Origin: Candidatus Woesearchaeota archaeon
Lineage (GTDB): Archaea; Nanobdellota; Nanobdellia; Woesearchaeales; WJKR01
Reading direction: 5' to 3'
Assembly: GCA_014729015.1 (NCBI GenBank)
Contig: WJKR01000027.1
Span: 1 to 9,850, forward strand
Length of the DNA: 9,850 nucleotides
Part shown: piece after piece, positions 1 to 5,748 of the stretch
Layout: each line of letters opens with the position of its first letter
How positions within the stretch are numbered: position 1 is the stretch's first letter
Position numbers and translations under genes: made by a program
Notes under the pieces: model-generated
Database searches by the model: none
What the model saw: only the letters and a program-made list of their open reading frames with translations
Told to the model about the DNA's origin: nothing

Positions 1-1
1 G

Positions 2-1495
2 AACGGGTTCGCCTTGTTCCAGCTGCCCATCCCCTTGTTCGGGAAGGTCGTGGGCATTGTCGGCCGCAACAGTATTGGGAAGAGTACGGCGTTGCAGGTG
101 ATCGCTGGATTACTGCAGCCTAATCTTGGTCAGCAAGGACGAGAGGCGACGTACCAGGACCTCGCGACCAGGTATCGTGGCTCCGAAGCGCAGCTGTTCT
201 TCGAGAAGCTGGACAAGGGCGACATCACGGTTTCTTACAAGCCGCAACAGGTGGACTTGATTCCGGAGCAATTCAAGGGGACCGTCAAGGAGTTATTGGA
301 ACGAGTGGACGAGACCGGTAAGCTGGAAGAAGTCGCTTCGTTGCTTGACCTGAACAAGTTCTTGGATCGGGACGTCAAGCACCTCGCTGGCGGCGAGCTG
401 CAACGGGTGGCGATCGCTGCTTCTGTGTTGAAAAAAGCGAACCTGTACTTGTTCGACGAGCCCACGAGTTACTTGGACATCAAGCAGCGGCTACGCGTCG
501 CGAAGTTCATCAGGGGCTTGGCAGACGAGGGGACGGCGGTCATGGTCATAGAGCACGACCTGATCATCCTTGATGCGATGACGGACTTGGTGCACCTCAT
601 GTACGGTAAGCCGGGCGCGTTTGGTGTGGTCAGCCACCCGCACGCCACCAAGGCGGGCATCAATGTCTACCTCTCCGGCTACCTGCCGCAGGAGAACATC
701 AGGTTCCGGGACAAGCCGATCGTGTTCGAGAAGCGGCCGCCTGTCGGGACGCGTCATGTCGAGCAATTGACGTCTTGGGAAGGGTTCGAGCACCGGCTAG
801 GTGATTTTCGGCTCTCCGCCGCTGCGGGGCGTATTGACAGGCACGGCGTCATCGGCGTCTTGGGCGAGAACGGCATCGGCAAGACGAGCTTCGTCAAGCT
901 CTTGGCGGGCGAGCAGGGCGACAAGGCGTTACAGGATTTGGAGATGAGCTACAAGCCGCAATACTTGGAGAAGAGCGACGATCTGGTGTTGACGTACCTG
1001 CAATCGTCCGGCGCGTTGAAGTATGAGCAGCAACTGGTCGCGCCGCTGGAGCTGAAGGAATTGTTCCAGAAGACGCTGCGCCAGTTGTCCGGCGGCGAGC
1101 TGCAACGGGTGGCGATCGCCGCGTGTCTGGGACGGGATGCCGACCTGTACTTGCTGGACGAGCCTTCTGCCTATCTTGATGTCGAGCAGCGGTTATTGGT
1201 AAGCAAGGTGATTGGTGGGATGATGGTCGCCCGGGGCAAGTCAGCGTTGATCGTGGACCATGACCTCTTGTTCATCGACTACCTCTCCACCAACCTCTTG
1301 GTGTTCGATGGGGAACCCGCGGTCAAGGGCTGCGTGGAAGGGCCGTTTCCCATGGAGGACGGCATGAACGGATTCTTGGAAGACCTGCAGATAACCTTCC
1401 GGCGGGATGAGGAGAGCGGTCGTCCGCGCGTGAACAAGTCTGGCTCGCAGAAGGATCGCGAGCAGAAGGCGAGTGGAAAGCTTTATTATAACTGA
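2..1495 (+). CDS. ABCE1 / Rli1 ribosome-recycling ATPase (5' end outside window)
   Basis: Twin-ATPase ABC protein ABCE1 (RNase L inhibitor homologue), a soluble factor that splits ribosomes after termination. The frame is open from base 2, and the residues before the first possible start (NGFA at 2-13) fit the family's segment ahead of nucleotide-binding domain 1 (NBD1), so the N-terminal Fe-S domain lies upstream of the window. NBD1 has Walker A GRNSIGKST (62-88), signature LAGGELQR (383-406), Walker B LYLFDEP with the ABCE1 hinge-like DEPTSYLD (near 455) and a VIEHD H-loop. NBD2 has Walker A GENGIGKT (863-886), signature LSGGELQR (1085-1108), Walker B LYLLDEPSAYLD and a IVDHD H-loop. The C-terminus carries the family's ITFRRDEESGRPRVNKSGS region. 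NBD1 has Asn-Ser where Asn-Gly is usual in Walker A. A membrane-protein gene follows after 17 nt, probably in the same transcript. Family assignment is very secure. Confidence 0.96.
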   Translation, partial: NGFALFQLPIPLFGKVVGIVGRNSIGKSTALQVIAGLLQPNLGQQGREATYQDLATRYRGSEAQLFFEKLDKGDITVSYKPQQVDLIPEQFKGTVKELLERVDETGKLEEVASLLDLNKFLDRDVKHLAGGELQRVAIAASVLKKANLYLFDEPTSYLDIKQRLRVAKFIRGLADEGTAVMVIEHDLIILDAMTDLVHLMYGKPGAFGVVSHPHATKAGINVYLSGYLPQENIRFRDKPIVFEKRPPVGTRHVEQLTSWEGFEHRLGDFRLSAAAGRIDRHGVIGVLGENGIGKTSFVKLLAGEQGDKALQDLEMSYKPQYLEKSDDLVLTYLQSSGALKYEQQLVAPLELKELFQKTLRQLSGGELQRVAIAACLGRDADLYLLDEPSAYLDVEQRLLVSKVIGGMMVARGKSALIVDHDLLFIDYLSTNLLVFDGEPAVKGCVEGPFPMEDGMNGFLEDLQITFRRDEESGRPRVNKSGSQKDREQKASGKLYYN

Positions 1496-1512
1496 GCGTC
1501 CTTCGCCTGTGC

Positions 1513-2136
1513 ATGAAGGCGTTGTCTTGGGTCGTCGCGGGGTTGCTGTCGCTGAGCATTCTCCTGTTATCGGTGCTGGGCACGTTCCACGACGACCGCT
1601 TCCATGAGTATGCGTACCGTCGCAACGGCGCGTACGAGGCCTTGGGGAAGGGCTTTGCCTGGGAGGTCACGGAGAACTGGCAGGCGTACCTGCTTGATGA
1701 GGAATCGTTGTACGTGTTCGCCGGTGAGCAGGCGGCGCACCTCGCCGAGGTGAAGCTCGTCTACCTCAAGGCACGGGTCGTGTTGAACGCTGCGTTGTTC
1801 TTGGCCGTCGCGCTCTTGGCTGCGGCTCTCCTGTCGGTGAAGGGGTGCTTCTATGACGTGTTGTTGAAGACCGCTTTCAAGACTGTCTTGTTGACTGCTT
1901 TCTTGGCGTTGTTGTCGTTGAGCTGGGAATGGTTCTTTTCCTTGTCTCATGCGTTGCTGTTTTCTGGTGTTTGGCGGTTCTCCTCTGCGACGCTGGTGCT
2001 CCGGTTATGGGGTGATAACTTCTTTCCTCTCGCAGCCGGTTACGTGTTCTTGAAGAATGTGGTTATGGCGGGGTTGTTGTTCTTGCTTGCGCGTGCGTGG
2101 CGCTGGTTCATCTCGCCACGATTAGCGTCGAGGTGA
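1513..2136 (+). CDS. DUF1461-like integral membrane protein
   Basis: 207-residue membrane protein starting at ATG 1513. About four transmembrane segments are visible: residues 5-24, 89-108, 122-142 and 172-194, with a charged 65-residue loop between the first two that faces one side of the membrane. The loop segment with E-x-x-x-HLAEVK (about 72-81) and the later WEWFFSLSHALLFSG...W.F.....L..LWGDNFF (about 138-171) resemble the DUF1461 / TIGR01906 family, whose members have conserved HL-DVK and FH-x-hydrophobic-F...W.F....FF elements. Function of that family is unknown. It follows the ABCE1 gene by 17 nt with no promoter or Shine-Dalgarno motif of its own, so it is likely co-transcribed. Its last 29 nt overlap the 3' end of the convergent RAM-domain gene. 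Family call is from motif memory and moderately sure; membrane topology is clear. Confidence 0.68.
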   Translation: MKALSWVVAGLLSLSILLLSVLGTFHDDRFHEYAYRRNGAYEALGKGFAWEVTENWQAYLLDEESLYVFAGEQAAHLAEVKLVYLKARVVLNAALFLAVALLAAALLSVKGCFYDVLLKTAFKTVLLTAFLALLSLSWEWFFSLSHALLFSGVWRFSSATLVLRLWGDNFFPLAAGYVFLKNVVMAGLLFLLARAWRWFISPRLASR

Positions 2137-2335
2137 GCTTCACATCCGGCAGCTTCCTGATGTGCTCCATGACGAACGTGCCCGCGGCTTCCGGCGATTC
2201 TATGTCGAGTTTTGCGATGAGGTCCCACTCGCCGAACAGGATGTGCGCTTCTTCGACTTCTTCGTAGCCGTTGAGCTCTTCTAACACTTGCTGTTCGTCG
2301 CAGTCCTGTAATCCTATCAGTACGTATGCGTGCAT
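2108..2335 (-). CDS. Stand-alone Lrp/AsnC ligand-binding (RAM) domain protein
   Basis: 75-residue protein consisting only of the ligand-binding/oligomerisation domain of Lrp/AsnC regulators; the usual N-terminal helix-turn-helix is absent. The family pattern is clear: MHAYVLIGL at the start, V-E-E-A-H-ILFGEWDLIAKLDI in the middle (gV.ea..v.GeyDl), and LPDVKLTSTLIV at the end (i.gV..t.TliV). Such single-domain proteins form ring-like oligomers and may bind amino acids or cap full-length Lrp proteins; the ligand cannot be told. It is read from the same transcript as trmI. Its ATG shares one base with the trmI stop (TAATG) and is preceded by a strong GGAGGTGA Shine-Dalgarno inside the last trmI codons. 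Its 3' end overlaps the convergent DUF1461-like gene by 29 nt. Confidence 0.88.
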   Translation of the reverse strand: MHAYVLIGLQDCDEQQVLEELNGYEEVEEAHILFGEWDLIAKLDIESPEAAGTFVMEHIRKLPDVKLTSTLIVAR

Positions 2336-3117
2336 TATGGTTCACCTCCAGGTACTTTTCTGAGTAAGGTGAGGAAGGCGGTGTGGCCTAATCCTTGTAT
2401 TCTTGGTCTGAGTACTCGTCCTTTGATGTGCCAATTTCTCTCAGTAAGTTCGGTCGTTCCTTCATACAACAATGTTTCTGGTAAGTTGTTAATGACGTCT
2501 TGCGCCTGGGTGAGGTTGGGCGTGTAGATGGCGCACCTGCCTCCAACACGTAATGCTTTGATGGCTTGCGGTAACGCCTTCCTCGGGTCAGGCACGTCGA
2601 GCAAGAAGGCGTCCGCGTCGTGTTCCTTCGCTTTTTCGTAGATGTCCGCTTGGTAGAGATGTACGTTGTTTATGTTGAGTTCTTTGAGGTTCTCTTTAGT
2701 CATATTAAGTTGTTCTTCTTCGAGCTCGTAGGTGTGGACTTCTTTGGCGAGCTTTGCCAAGTAACACGTCGCCGCGCCACTGCCTGCGCCTGCTTCGACC
2801 ACGACGGCATCCTTGGTGATTCCTAATAAAGTAATAATTCTGCCGATGTCTTTCAACGTGATGATCTGTGCCGACCGCCTGAGCTGCTTGTACTCGTCGA
2901 GGAAGTCTGCGTTGAGGAGCAAGTATTCGTCTTTTTTCCTTTCGAAACGATGCGGCTCTTTTTCTAATATTTCCGGCCTGATCGTGTGCTTCTTGTCGCT
3001 GAAGCTACGATTGGTTTTTGTGATGACGTGCTTCTCGAATTCGCCCAACGTTATTTCTCTGTCCAAGTCTTCTACATACGTTTTCCTGGGCAGCCTGATC
3101 AGTACTTTCTTGGTCAT
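2335..3117 (-). CDS. trmI: tRNA (adenine-N1) methyltransferase, TrmI family
   Basis: 260-residue S-adenosylmethionine-dependent methyltransferase of the TrmI family, which makes m1A at position 58 (and often also 57 in archaea) in the tRNA T-loop. Visible elements: RRSAQIITLKDIGRII (80-95), matching the family RR.tQii..kD.g.I; motif I VVEAGAGSGAATCYLA (107-121); an acidic SAM-ribose residue in YELEE (about 131); the catalytic-loop Asp in LLDVPDP (D174); GG at 192; and RPRIQGLGHTAFL (238-249), typical of the C-terminus. Length is normal. I choose ATG at 3117 over the TTG one codon earlier because a TATA box is centred 27 nt upstream, typical for a leaderless archaeal mRNA. It is coupled to the downstream RAM-domain gene. 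The nearby tRNA genes make a translation neighbourhood, though trmI acts on many tRNAs. Confidence 0.9.
   Translation of the reverse strand: MTKKVLIRLPRKTYVEDLDREITLGEFEKHVITKTNRSFSDKKHTIRPEILEKEPHRFERKKDEYLLLNADFLDEYKQLRRSAQIITLKDIGRIITLLGITKDAVVVEAGAGSGAATCYLAKLAKEVHTYELEEEQLNMTKENLKELNINNVHLYQADIYEKAKEHDADAFLLDVPDPRKALPQAIKALRVGGRCAIYTPNLTQAQDVINNLPETLLYEGTTELTERNWHIKGRVLRPRIQGLGHTAFLTLLRKVPGGEP
2339..2349 (-). promoter_or_regulatory. Strong Shine-Dalgarno for the RAM-domain gene, inside trmI
   Basis: On the minus strand the bases read GGAGGTGAACC just before ATAATG. The GGAGGTGA block is fully complementary to the archaeal 16S rRNA 3' end and sits about 6 nt from the RAM-domain ATG, while also encoding the last trmI codons. 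Together with the one-base stop/start overlap this indicates translational coupling or efficient re-initiation. Confidence 0.8.
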
Positions 3118-3140
3118 CAAAATAAGGGAATGAAGAATTT

Positions 3141-3148
3141 TTTATAAA
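3141..3148 (-). promoter_or_regulatory. TATA box for trmI (leaderless promoter)
   Basis: TTTATAAA (palindromic) is centred about 27 nt upstream of the trmI ATG at 3117. That spacing places the transcription start at or next to the start codon, as in leaderless archaeal mRNAs. The box coincides with the stop codon of the upstream endonuclease-like pseudogene (TAA at 3142-3144). Confidence 0.7.
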
Positions 3149-3839
3149 TGAATCTGTTTTAATGCTTCAATAATTACTTTTCTGTCGGGGTGACTAGTTC
3201 TGGGAATATAAAAACCAAGATGATTCCACATTTCGTACTTTGAGATGGTTTTTTGGTCGCTAAATCCTATCTCTTTTTTCCATTTGCTCAGCATTCTCTT
3301 TCCACTGAGCAAGATTCTGCTTGTACTATCTGTTTTTGAGGCTCTGATGCTGGTATCAAATTCTCTTTCCTGTAAAGTATTATTTACTTGATTGAGGAGT
3401 TGCTCGCTCGCACTCTTGATTTCAATTCTTGGATAATCAGGGAAAGGACCTTTCTTGCTCTGAGAGAAATAAAGCGAGCCGTCTGCTTCAAATAAACCTC
3501 TTATTACTTCTCTACTTTTTTTCCACTCAAGATATTGGATAGGAATTTCAGCAGTTAAATGTTTTGTTTTTATGAGTGAGTTTTTCTTTGAATATCAGTC
3601 TTTCAATGAATTTCTTATTGTCTATCCTTAGTGTTAAGCTTTGACCGTTGTGTTTCTTCCTAACTCTCAAACGAGGCTTGTACCCCCGATTCTTTCTCTA
3701 AGAATATTGATAGCTCGTTAAAGTACTCTTGTTGATCAATAACATTACCAGAAAGCTCGAGTGCGTAAATGCTTCTTGTCGGATCGTAAATGATACAACC
3801 GTCACCTAAGAAATAACCTACAAACTCAGAAAAATTCAT
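3142..3839 (-). pseudogene. Two-motif LAGLIDADG homing endonuclease, broken by two frameshifts
   Basis: Reading the minus strand from ATG 3839 across three frames rebuilds a roughly 231-residue LAGLIDADG endonuclease. Segment 1 (3839 to about 3688) starts MNFSEFVGYFLGDG: motif 1 is FVGYFLGDG at 3798-3824, followed by ALELSGNVIDQQEYFNEL. Segment 2 (about 3687-3567) reads GYKPRLRVRKKHNGQSL then RIDNKKFIERL. Segment 3 (about 3562-3142) reads HLTAEIPIQYLEW, then motif 2 VIRGLFEADG (3478-3507), and ends in ALKQIHL and TAA at 3142. Both motifs keep their metal-binding Asp and lie about 105 residues apart, as expected for a monomeric enzyme. Each shift equals one extra base: the first in or near the G5 run (3683-3687), the second in or near A4/A5 runs (3562-3571). 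Without them the frame is complete. The gene is much AT-richer than its neighbours, suggesting transfer. Sequencing error rather than decay is possible. Confidence 0.85.
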
Positions 3840-3860
3840 AATTAATTGGAGTGTGACTCT

Positions 3861-3870
3861 CTTTAATATT
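3861..3870 (-). promoter_or_regulatory. Possible TATA box of the endonuclease-like gene
   Basis: AATATTAAAG on the minus strand is centred about 27 nt upstream of ATG 3839, fitting a leaderless start. A second TATA-like sequence (TTTATAAA, 3905-3912, just past the tRNA-Cys terminator) would instead give a leader of about 45 nt. The sequence does not decide between them. Confidence 0.4.
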
Positions 3871-3913
3871 ATTGTGGGTGTAAGTGACCAGTGGGTCAAA
3901 TACCTTTATAAAT

Positions 3914-3926
3914 AAAAAGAAAAAAA
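3914..3926 (-). terminator. T-run terminator of tRNA-Cys
   Basis: Directly at the tRNA 3' end the minus strand reads seven T (the first is discriminator base 73), one C, then five T. Archaeal RNA polymerase terminates at such runs without needing a hairpin. Confidence 0.65.
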
Positions 3927-4032
3927 GCGCAGGGAGGGATTCGAACCCCCGAATAACCGCTCTGCAGGCGGTCGCTTACTAAGCTACGACCAAAAGGAGT
4001 TCGCAACAACTTAGCCGCTTGGCTACCTGCGC
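3926..4032 (-). tRNA. tRNA-Cys (GCA) with a 34-nt intron in the D stem
   Basis: Cloverleaf on the minus strand: acceptor GCGCAGG (4032-4026) pairs with CCTGCGC (3933-3927); the anticodon stem ACCGC/GCGGT encloses loop CTGCAGA, giving anticodon GCA; variable loop TATTC; T arm GGGGG-TTCGAAT-CCCTC with one G-U pair. Discriminator base 73 is U (3926), an identity element of tRNA-Cys, which supports the call. No CCA is encoded. The D arm is interrupted: removing 34 nt restores GCCAAGCGGCTAAGGC with a GCC/GGC stem and a 73-nt tRNA. The anticodon loop has no intron. The gene is divergent from the VTT-family gene, has its own TATA box, and lies directly upstream of the endonuclease-like pseudogene. 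Confidence 0.9.
3976..4009 (-). other. tRNA-Cys intron (34 nt), between positions 23 and 24
   Basis: Cuts chosen from mature tRNA geometry also fall inside a drawable bulge-helix-bulge motif. The central 4-bp helix is exon GCTA (ending at A21) with intron TAGT (one G-U). The 5' bulge is AG|T and the 3' bulge AA|G, each cut after the second base as the archaeal splicing endonuclease does. The outer helix has two G-C pairs. The inner helix (GUUGCGA with UCGUAGC, two G-U pairs) follows a U-U mismatch, so the motif is slightly relaxed. A 2-nt shift of the central helix is also possible (CTAAG with CTTAG). Confidence 0.75.
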
Positions 4033-4057
4033 GCTTCTTCTTTGCGACTCAAACGAG

Positions 4058-4067
4058 GTTTATATAG
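4058..4067 (-). promoter_or_regulatory. TATA box of tRNA-Cys
   Basis: CTATATAAAC on the minus strand is centred about 30 nt before the mature tRNA 5' end, the usual position for an archaeal tRNA promoter with a few transcribed 5' leader bases. Confidence 0.65.
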
Positions 4068-4083
4068 ATTTCTCTCGAGCAAA

Positions 4084-4094
4084 GCTTTATAAGC
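4084..4094 (+). promoter_or_regulatory. TATA box of the VTT-family gene (leaderless)
   Basis: GCTTTATAAGC is centred about 28 nt upstream of ATG 4117. This spacing predicts a transcript beginning at the start codon, and is the reason for choosing ATG 4117 over the in-frame TTG at 4105. It lies about 25 nt from the divergent tRNA-Cys box. Confidence 0.65.
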
Positions 4095-4116
4095 AAGTTT
4101 TTCTTTGTATATTGTT

Positions 4117-4746
4117 ATGGGTGAGGAATCATTCTCTAGGCATGCATTGTTCCAGTATAATCTGCCGAAGAAGCTCAGGTTTGCCATAATCCTGTTCGTG
4201 TTCCTCTTCGTCATCGCTGTCTTGTTCGCGAGTTATTTCCTCTTCCTCAAGGAGAGCGACATCGTCATCTTCAATGCTATCAAGGCGGTCACTGACCATA
4301 TCAAGTATCATATGACGAACGGCACCTTGCTCGGCATCCTGTACGCGTCCATCATCGGCGGCTTGTTCTTCGTGACCATCCCGATGGAGGCGTTCTTCGT
4401 CGGCTTCCTCAGGAACAACACGAACCCGTACCTCCTGATAACGCTGTACCTCACCGGCTTCATCATCTCGTTCACGATCAACTACTTCCTCGGCATGCGG
4501 CTGGACGCGCTCACGAAGAAGATCATCTCGTCGAAGAAGTTCTACAAGATTAAGGGCGTCCTGAACAAGCGCGGAGCCATCGCGGTCTTCGCGTTCAACG
4601 CCCTGCCGTTCTTCCCTTCCCAGCCATTGTCAGCCATCCTCGGCGTGTTCAAGTACAACCGGGTGAAGTTCTACGTGTACTTCATCCTCGGACAGCTCGT
4701 CAAGTACTCGCTCATCACCATCGGATACATTTATATATTCGCCTGA
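4117..4746 (+). CDS. VTT/DedA-like (SNARE-associated) membrane protein
   Basis: 209-residue integral membrane protein. Hydrophobic segments lie at about 22-44, 73-95, 106-126, 153-175 and 186-207. The region NYFLGMRLD (122-130), then a charged loop, then KRGAIAVFAFNALPFFPSQPLSAILG (151-176) and a last segment with G-x-x-VKY-x-L-x-x-x-GY matches the VTT domain, in which a Gly-rich amphipathic segment with prolines enters the membrane. Bacterial DedA members are linked to undecaprenyl-phosphate or polyprenyl-lipid flipping and eukaryotic VTT proteins to lipid scrambling; lipid transport here is inference only. Two PRC-barrel genes follow after 14 nt and 2 nt, so the three are probably an operon driven from the TATA box near 4089. 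Start chosen by TATA spacing, since no Shine-Dalgarno is present. Confidence 0.78.
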   Translation: MGEESFSRHALFQYNLPKKLRFAIILFVFLFVIAVLFASYFLFLKESDIVIFNAIKAVTDHIKYHMTNGTLLGILYASIIGGLFFVTIPMEAFFVGFLRNNTNPYLLITLYLTGFIISFTINYFLGMRLDALTKKIISSKKFYKIKGVLNKRGAIAVFAFNALPFFPSQPLSAILGVFKYNRVKFYVYFILGQLVKYSLITIGYIYIFA

Positions 4747-4760
4747 CCTTTTGAACGAAA

Positions 4761-5219
4761 ATGCTATTCCGTAAGCAACCACCGGCCATCCTCTCCGGCC
4801 GCCTCCAGTCCCTGGATGACACCGAGCAGGCAACCGCGTACCTCGGTAAGAGGGTGTACTCCACCTCCGGCGATTACGTCGGCAAGGTCAAGGACGTGTT
4901 GCTGAAGAACCAGGCCCTCGCAGGATTATTAGTGAAAGGAAGGAGGAGATTGTTCCTCGACAAGGATTACTGTGTCCCCGGCGTCATCGACTCCGTCATC
5001 CTCAAGGTGGACCCGGTGACCATGCTGAGGCGCAAGCTCGTGTTCGACAGCCACGGCAAGCGGATAGGCCGGGTCGTCAGCGTCGAGCGGTCGTCCACAA
5101 AGAACGCGTGCGACGCCATCATCGTGAAGAAACACCTCTTCGCCAAGCCTCGACGGGTGGCATCAAGTCTCATCGACGTCTCCAAGAAGAGCATCATCCT
5201 CAACAAGCCGCTCGATTGA
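4761..5219 (+). CDS. Tandem PRC-barrel domain protein A
   Basis: 152-residue soluble protein with two PRC-barrel-like repeats. Repeat 1 is about 27-83 (YLGKRVYSTSGDYVGKVKDVLL, with LAGLLVKG after it). Repeat 2 is about 89-149 (LRRKLVFDSHGKRIGRVVSVE, then DAIIVKK and LIDVSKKSIIL). The signature G-K-x-V-x-(S/D)-x-x-G-x-x-(I/V)-G-x-V is seen twice. PRC-barrels are small beta-barrels that bind protein or RNA partners; they occur in RimM, the photosynthetic reaction-centre H subunit and the archaeal cell-division CdpB proteins. No catalytic residues or membrane segments are visible. It follows the VTT gene by 14 nt without its own promoter. Next to it is a paralogue with the same two-repeat layout. 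Domain call is firm; function is unknown. Confidence 0.83.
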   Translation: MLFRKQPPAILSGRLQSLDDTEQATAYLGKRVYSTSGDYVGKVKDVLLKNQALAGLLVKGRRRLFLDKDYCVPGVIDSVILKVDPVTMLRRKLVFDSHGKRIGRVVSVERSSTKNACDAIIVKKHLFAKPRRVASSLIDVSKKSIILNKPLD

Positions 5220-5221
5220 CT

Positions 5222-5647
5222 ATGGATACCATCACGTCAGATGACATTCTCGGCAAGACCGCGGTCGACCCGCGAGGATCATTGTTAGGTGTAGTGGTGA
5301 AGCTGCACATCGACAACGGCCGCAAGCGGCTCCAGGGCATCACCGTCGACCAGGGTTTCGTCAGACCTGACCTGTACGTGGGCATGGAGCACGTCAAGTA
5401 CTTCGGCATCGATGCTGTTTTCTTGAACACCGTCCCGTACCAGCAGCTGCACGGCAAGCGCGTGTTCACCAGCCACGGCGGCTATGTCGGCACGGTCGCC
5501 CGCGTGCTGGCGGAAGGGGCCACGCTGAAAGGGTTGGTGATTGCGAAGCGGAAAAGGCTCAAGAAACAAGAGGTCGAGGTCAACGCCTCTGAGATCAAGG
5601 AGATGGGACAGACGATTATCCTCAGGAAAGGCGTGGGCCAAGCCTGA
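5222..5647 (+). CDS. Tandem PRC-barrel domain protein B
   Basis: 141-residue paralogue of the preceding gene, also with two PRC-barrel-like repeats: about 8-69 (ILGKTAVDPRGSLLGVVVKL, LQGITVD, then YFGIDAVFLN) and 75-136 (LHGKRVFTSHGGYVGTVARV, LKGLVIAKRKRL, then IKEMGQTIILRK). I place the start at ATG 5222, 2 nt after the previous stop. The frame stays open upstream to 5108, but that part overlaps the previous gene and does not look like protein, so it is not used. The C-terminal third is Lys/Arg-rich. The pair probably arose by duplication and could act as a heterodimer, as the CdpB1/CdpB2 PRC-barrel pair does in haloarchaea; that comparison is an inference from domain content only. The stop lies 7 nt from the 3' end of the convergent tRNA-Arg gene. 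Confidence 0.82.
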   Translation: MDTITSDDILGKTAVDPRGSLLGVVVKLHIDNGRKRLQGITVDQGFVRPDLYVGMEHVKYFGIDAVFLNTVPYQQLHGKRVFTSHGGYVGTVARVLAEGATLKGLVIAKRKRLKKQEVEVNASEIKEMGQTIILRKGVGQA

Positions 5648-5667
5648 GATGGATGGGCCCGGGGGGA

Positions 5668-5707
5668 CTTCCGCTGTTGCGTCGCTCGTTCCCGTCGGCG
5701 TCAACCA
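5668..5707 (-). other. tRNA-Arg intron 2 (40 nt), T loop between positions 59 and 60
   Basis: Bulge-helix-bulge motif: central 4-bp helix of exon TTCG (54-57) with intron CGGA (one G-U), 5' bulge AA|T, 3' bulge AG|T, cut after the second base of each. The outer helix is the T stem itself (G53-C61 onward). The inner helix is short (GTTG with CAAC) after a small internal loop. Ligation gives TTCGAAT followed by CCCCC. Cutting one base later would give the same mature sequence, but the motif favours 59/60. Confidence 0.8.
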
Positions 5708-5748
5708 TTCGAACCCCCGATCTACAGCTTAGAAGGCTGTCGCCTTAT

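Noticed and set aside
1567..1950. Long minus-strand ORF opposite the DUF1461-like gene, and similar Arg/Gln-rich ORFs opposite valS
   Set aside because: They are open because of GC-rich codon bias on the coding strand, carry no recognisable domain and lack promoters.
3840..3899. TTG start at 3899 for the endonuclease-like gene
   Set aside because: The extra residues are not family-like; ATG 3839 directly precedes motif 1, as usual, and has TATA-like sequence at leaderless distance.
3142..3925. CRISPR array, insertion sequence ends or integrase attachment duplication of the tRNA in the AT-rich island
   Set aside because: No regular repeats, no terminal inverted repeats and no copy of the tRNA 3' end were seen around the endonuclease gene.
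3926..4032. Split or permuted tRNA genes as an explanation for the long tRNA genes
   Set aside because: All tRNA parts are present in normal order on one strand in both genes and the inserts have BHB motifs, so ordinary cis-spliced introns suffice.
4023..4214. Minus-strand ORF reading YKPRLSRK near its end, echoing the endonuclease's YKPRLRVRK
   Set aside because: It overlaps the VTT gene, two promoters and the tRNA 5' end; the echo comes from the short DNA repeat and not from a second protein gene.
5108..5221. Upstream extension of the second PRC-barrel gene
   Set aside because: It overlaps the first PRC-barrel gene in another frame and reads as low-complexity charged sequence; ATG 5222 follows the previous stop by 2 nt and begins the first repeat.
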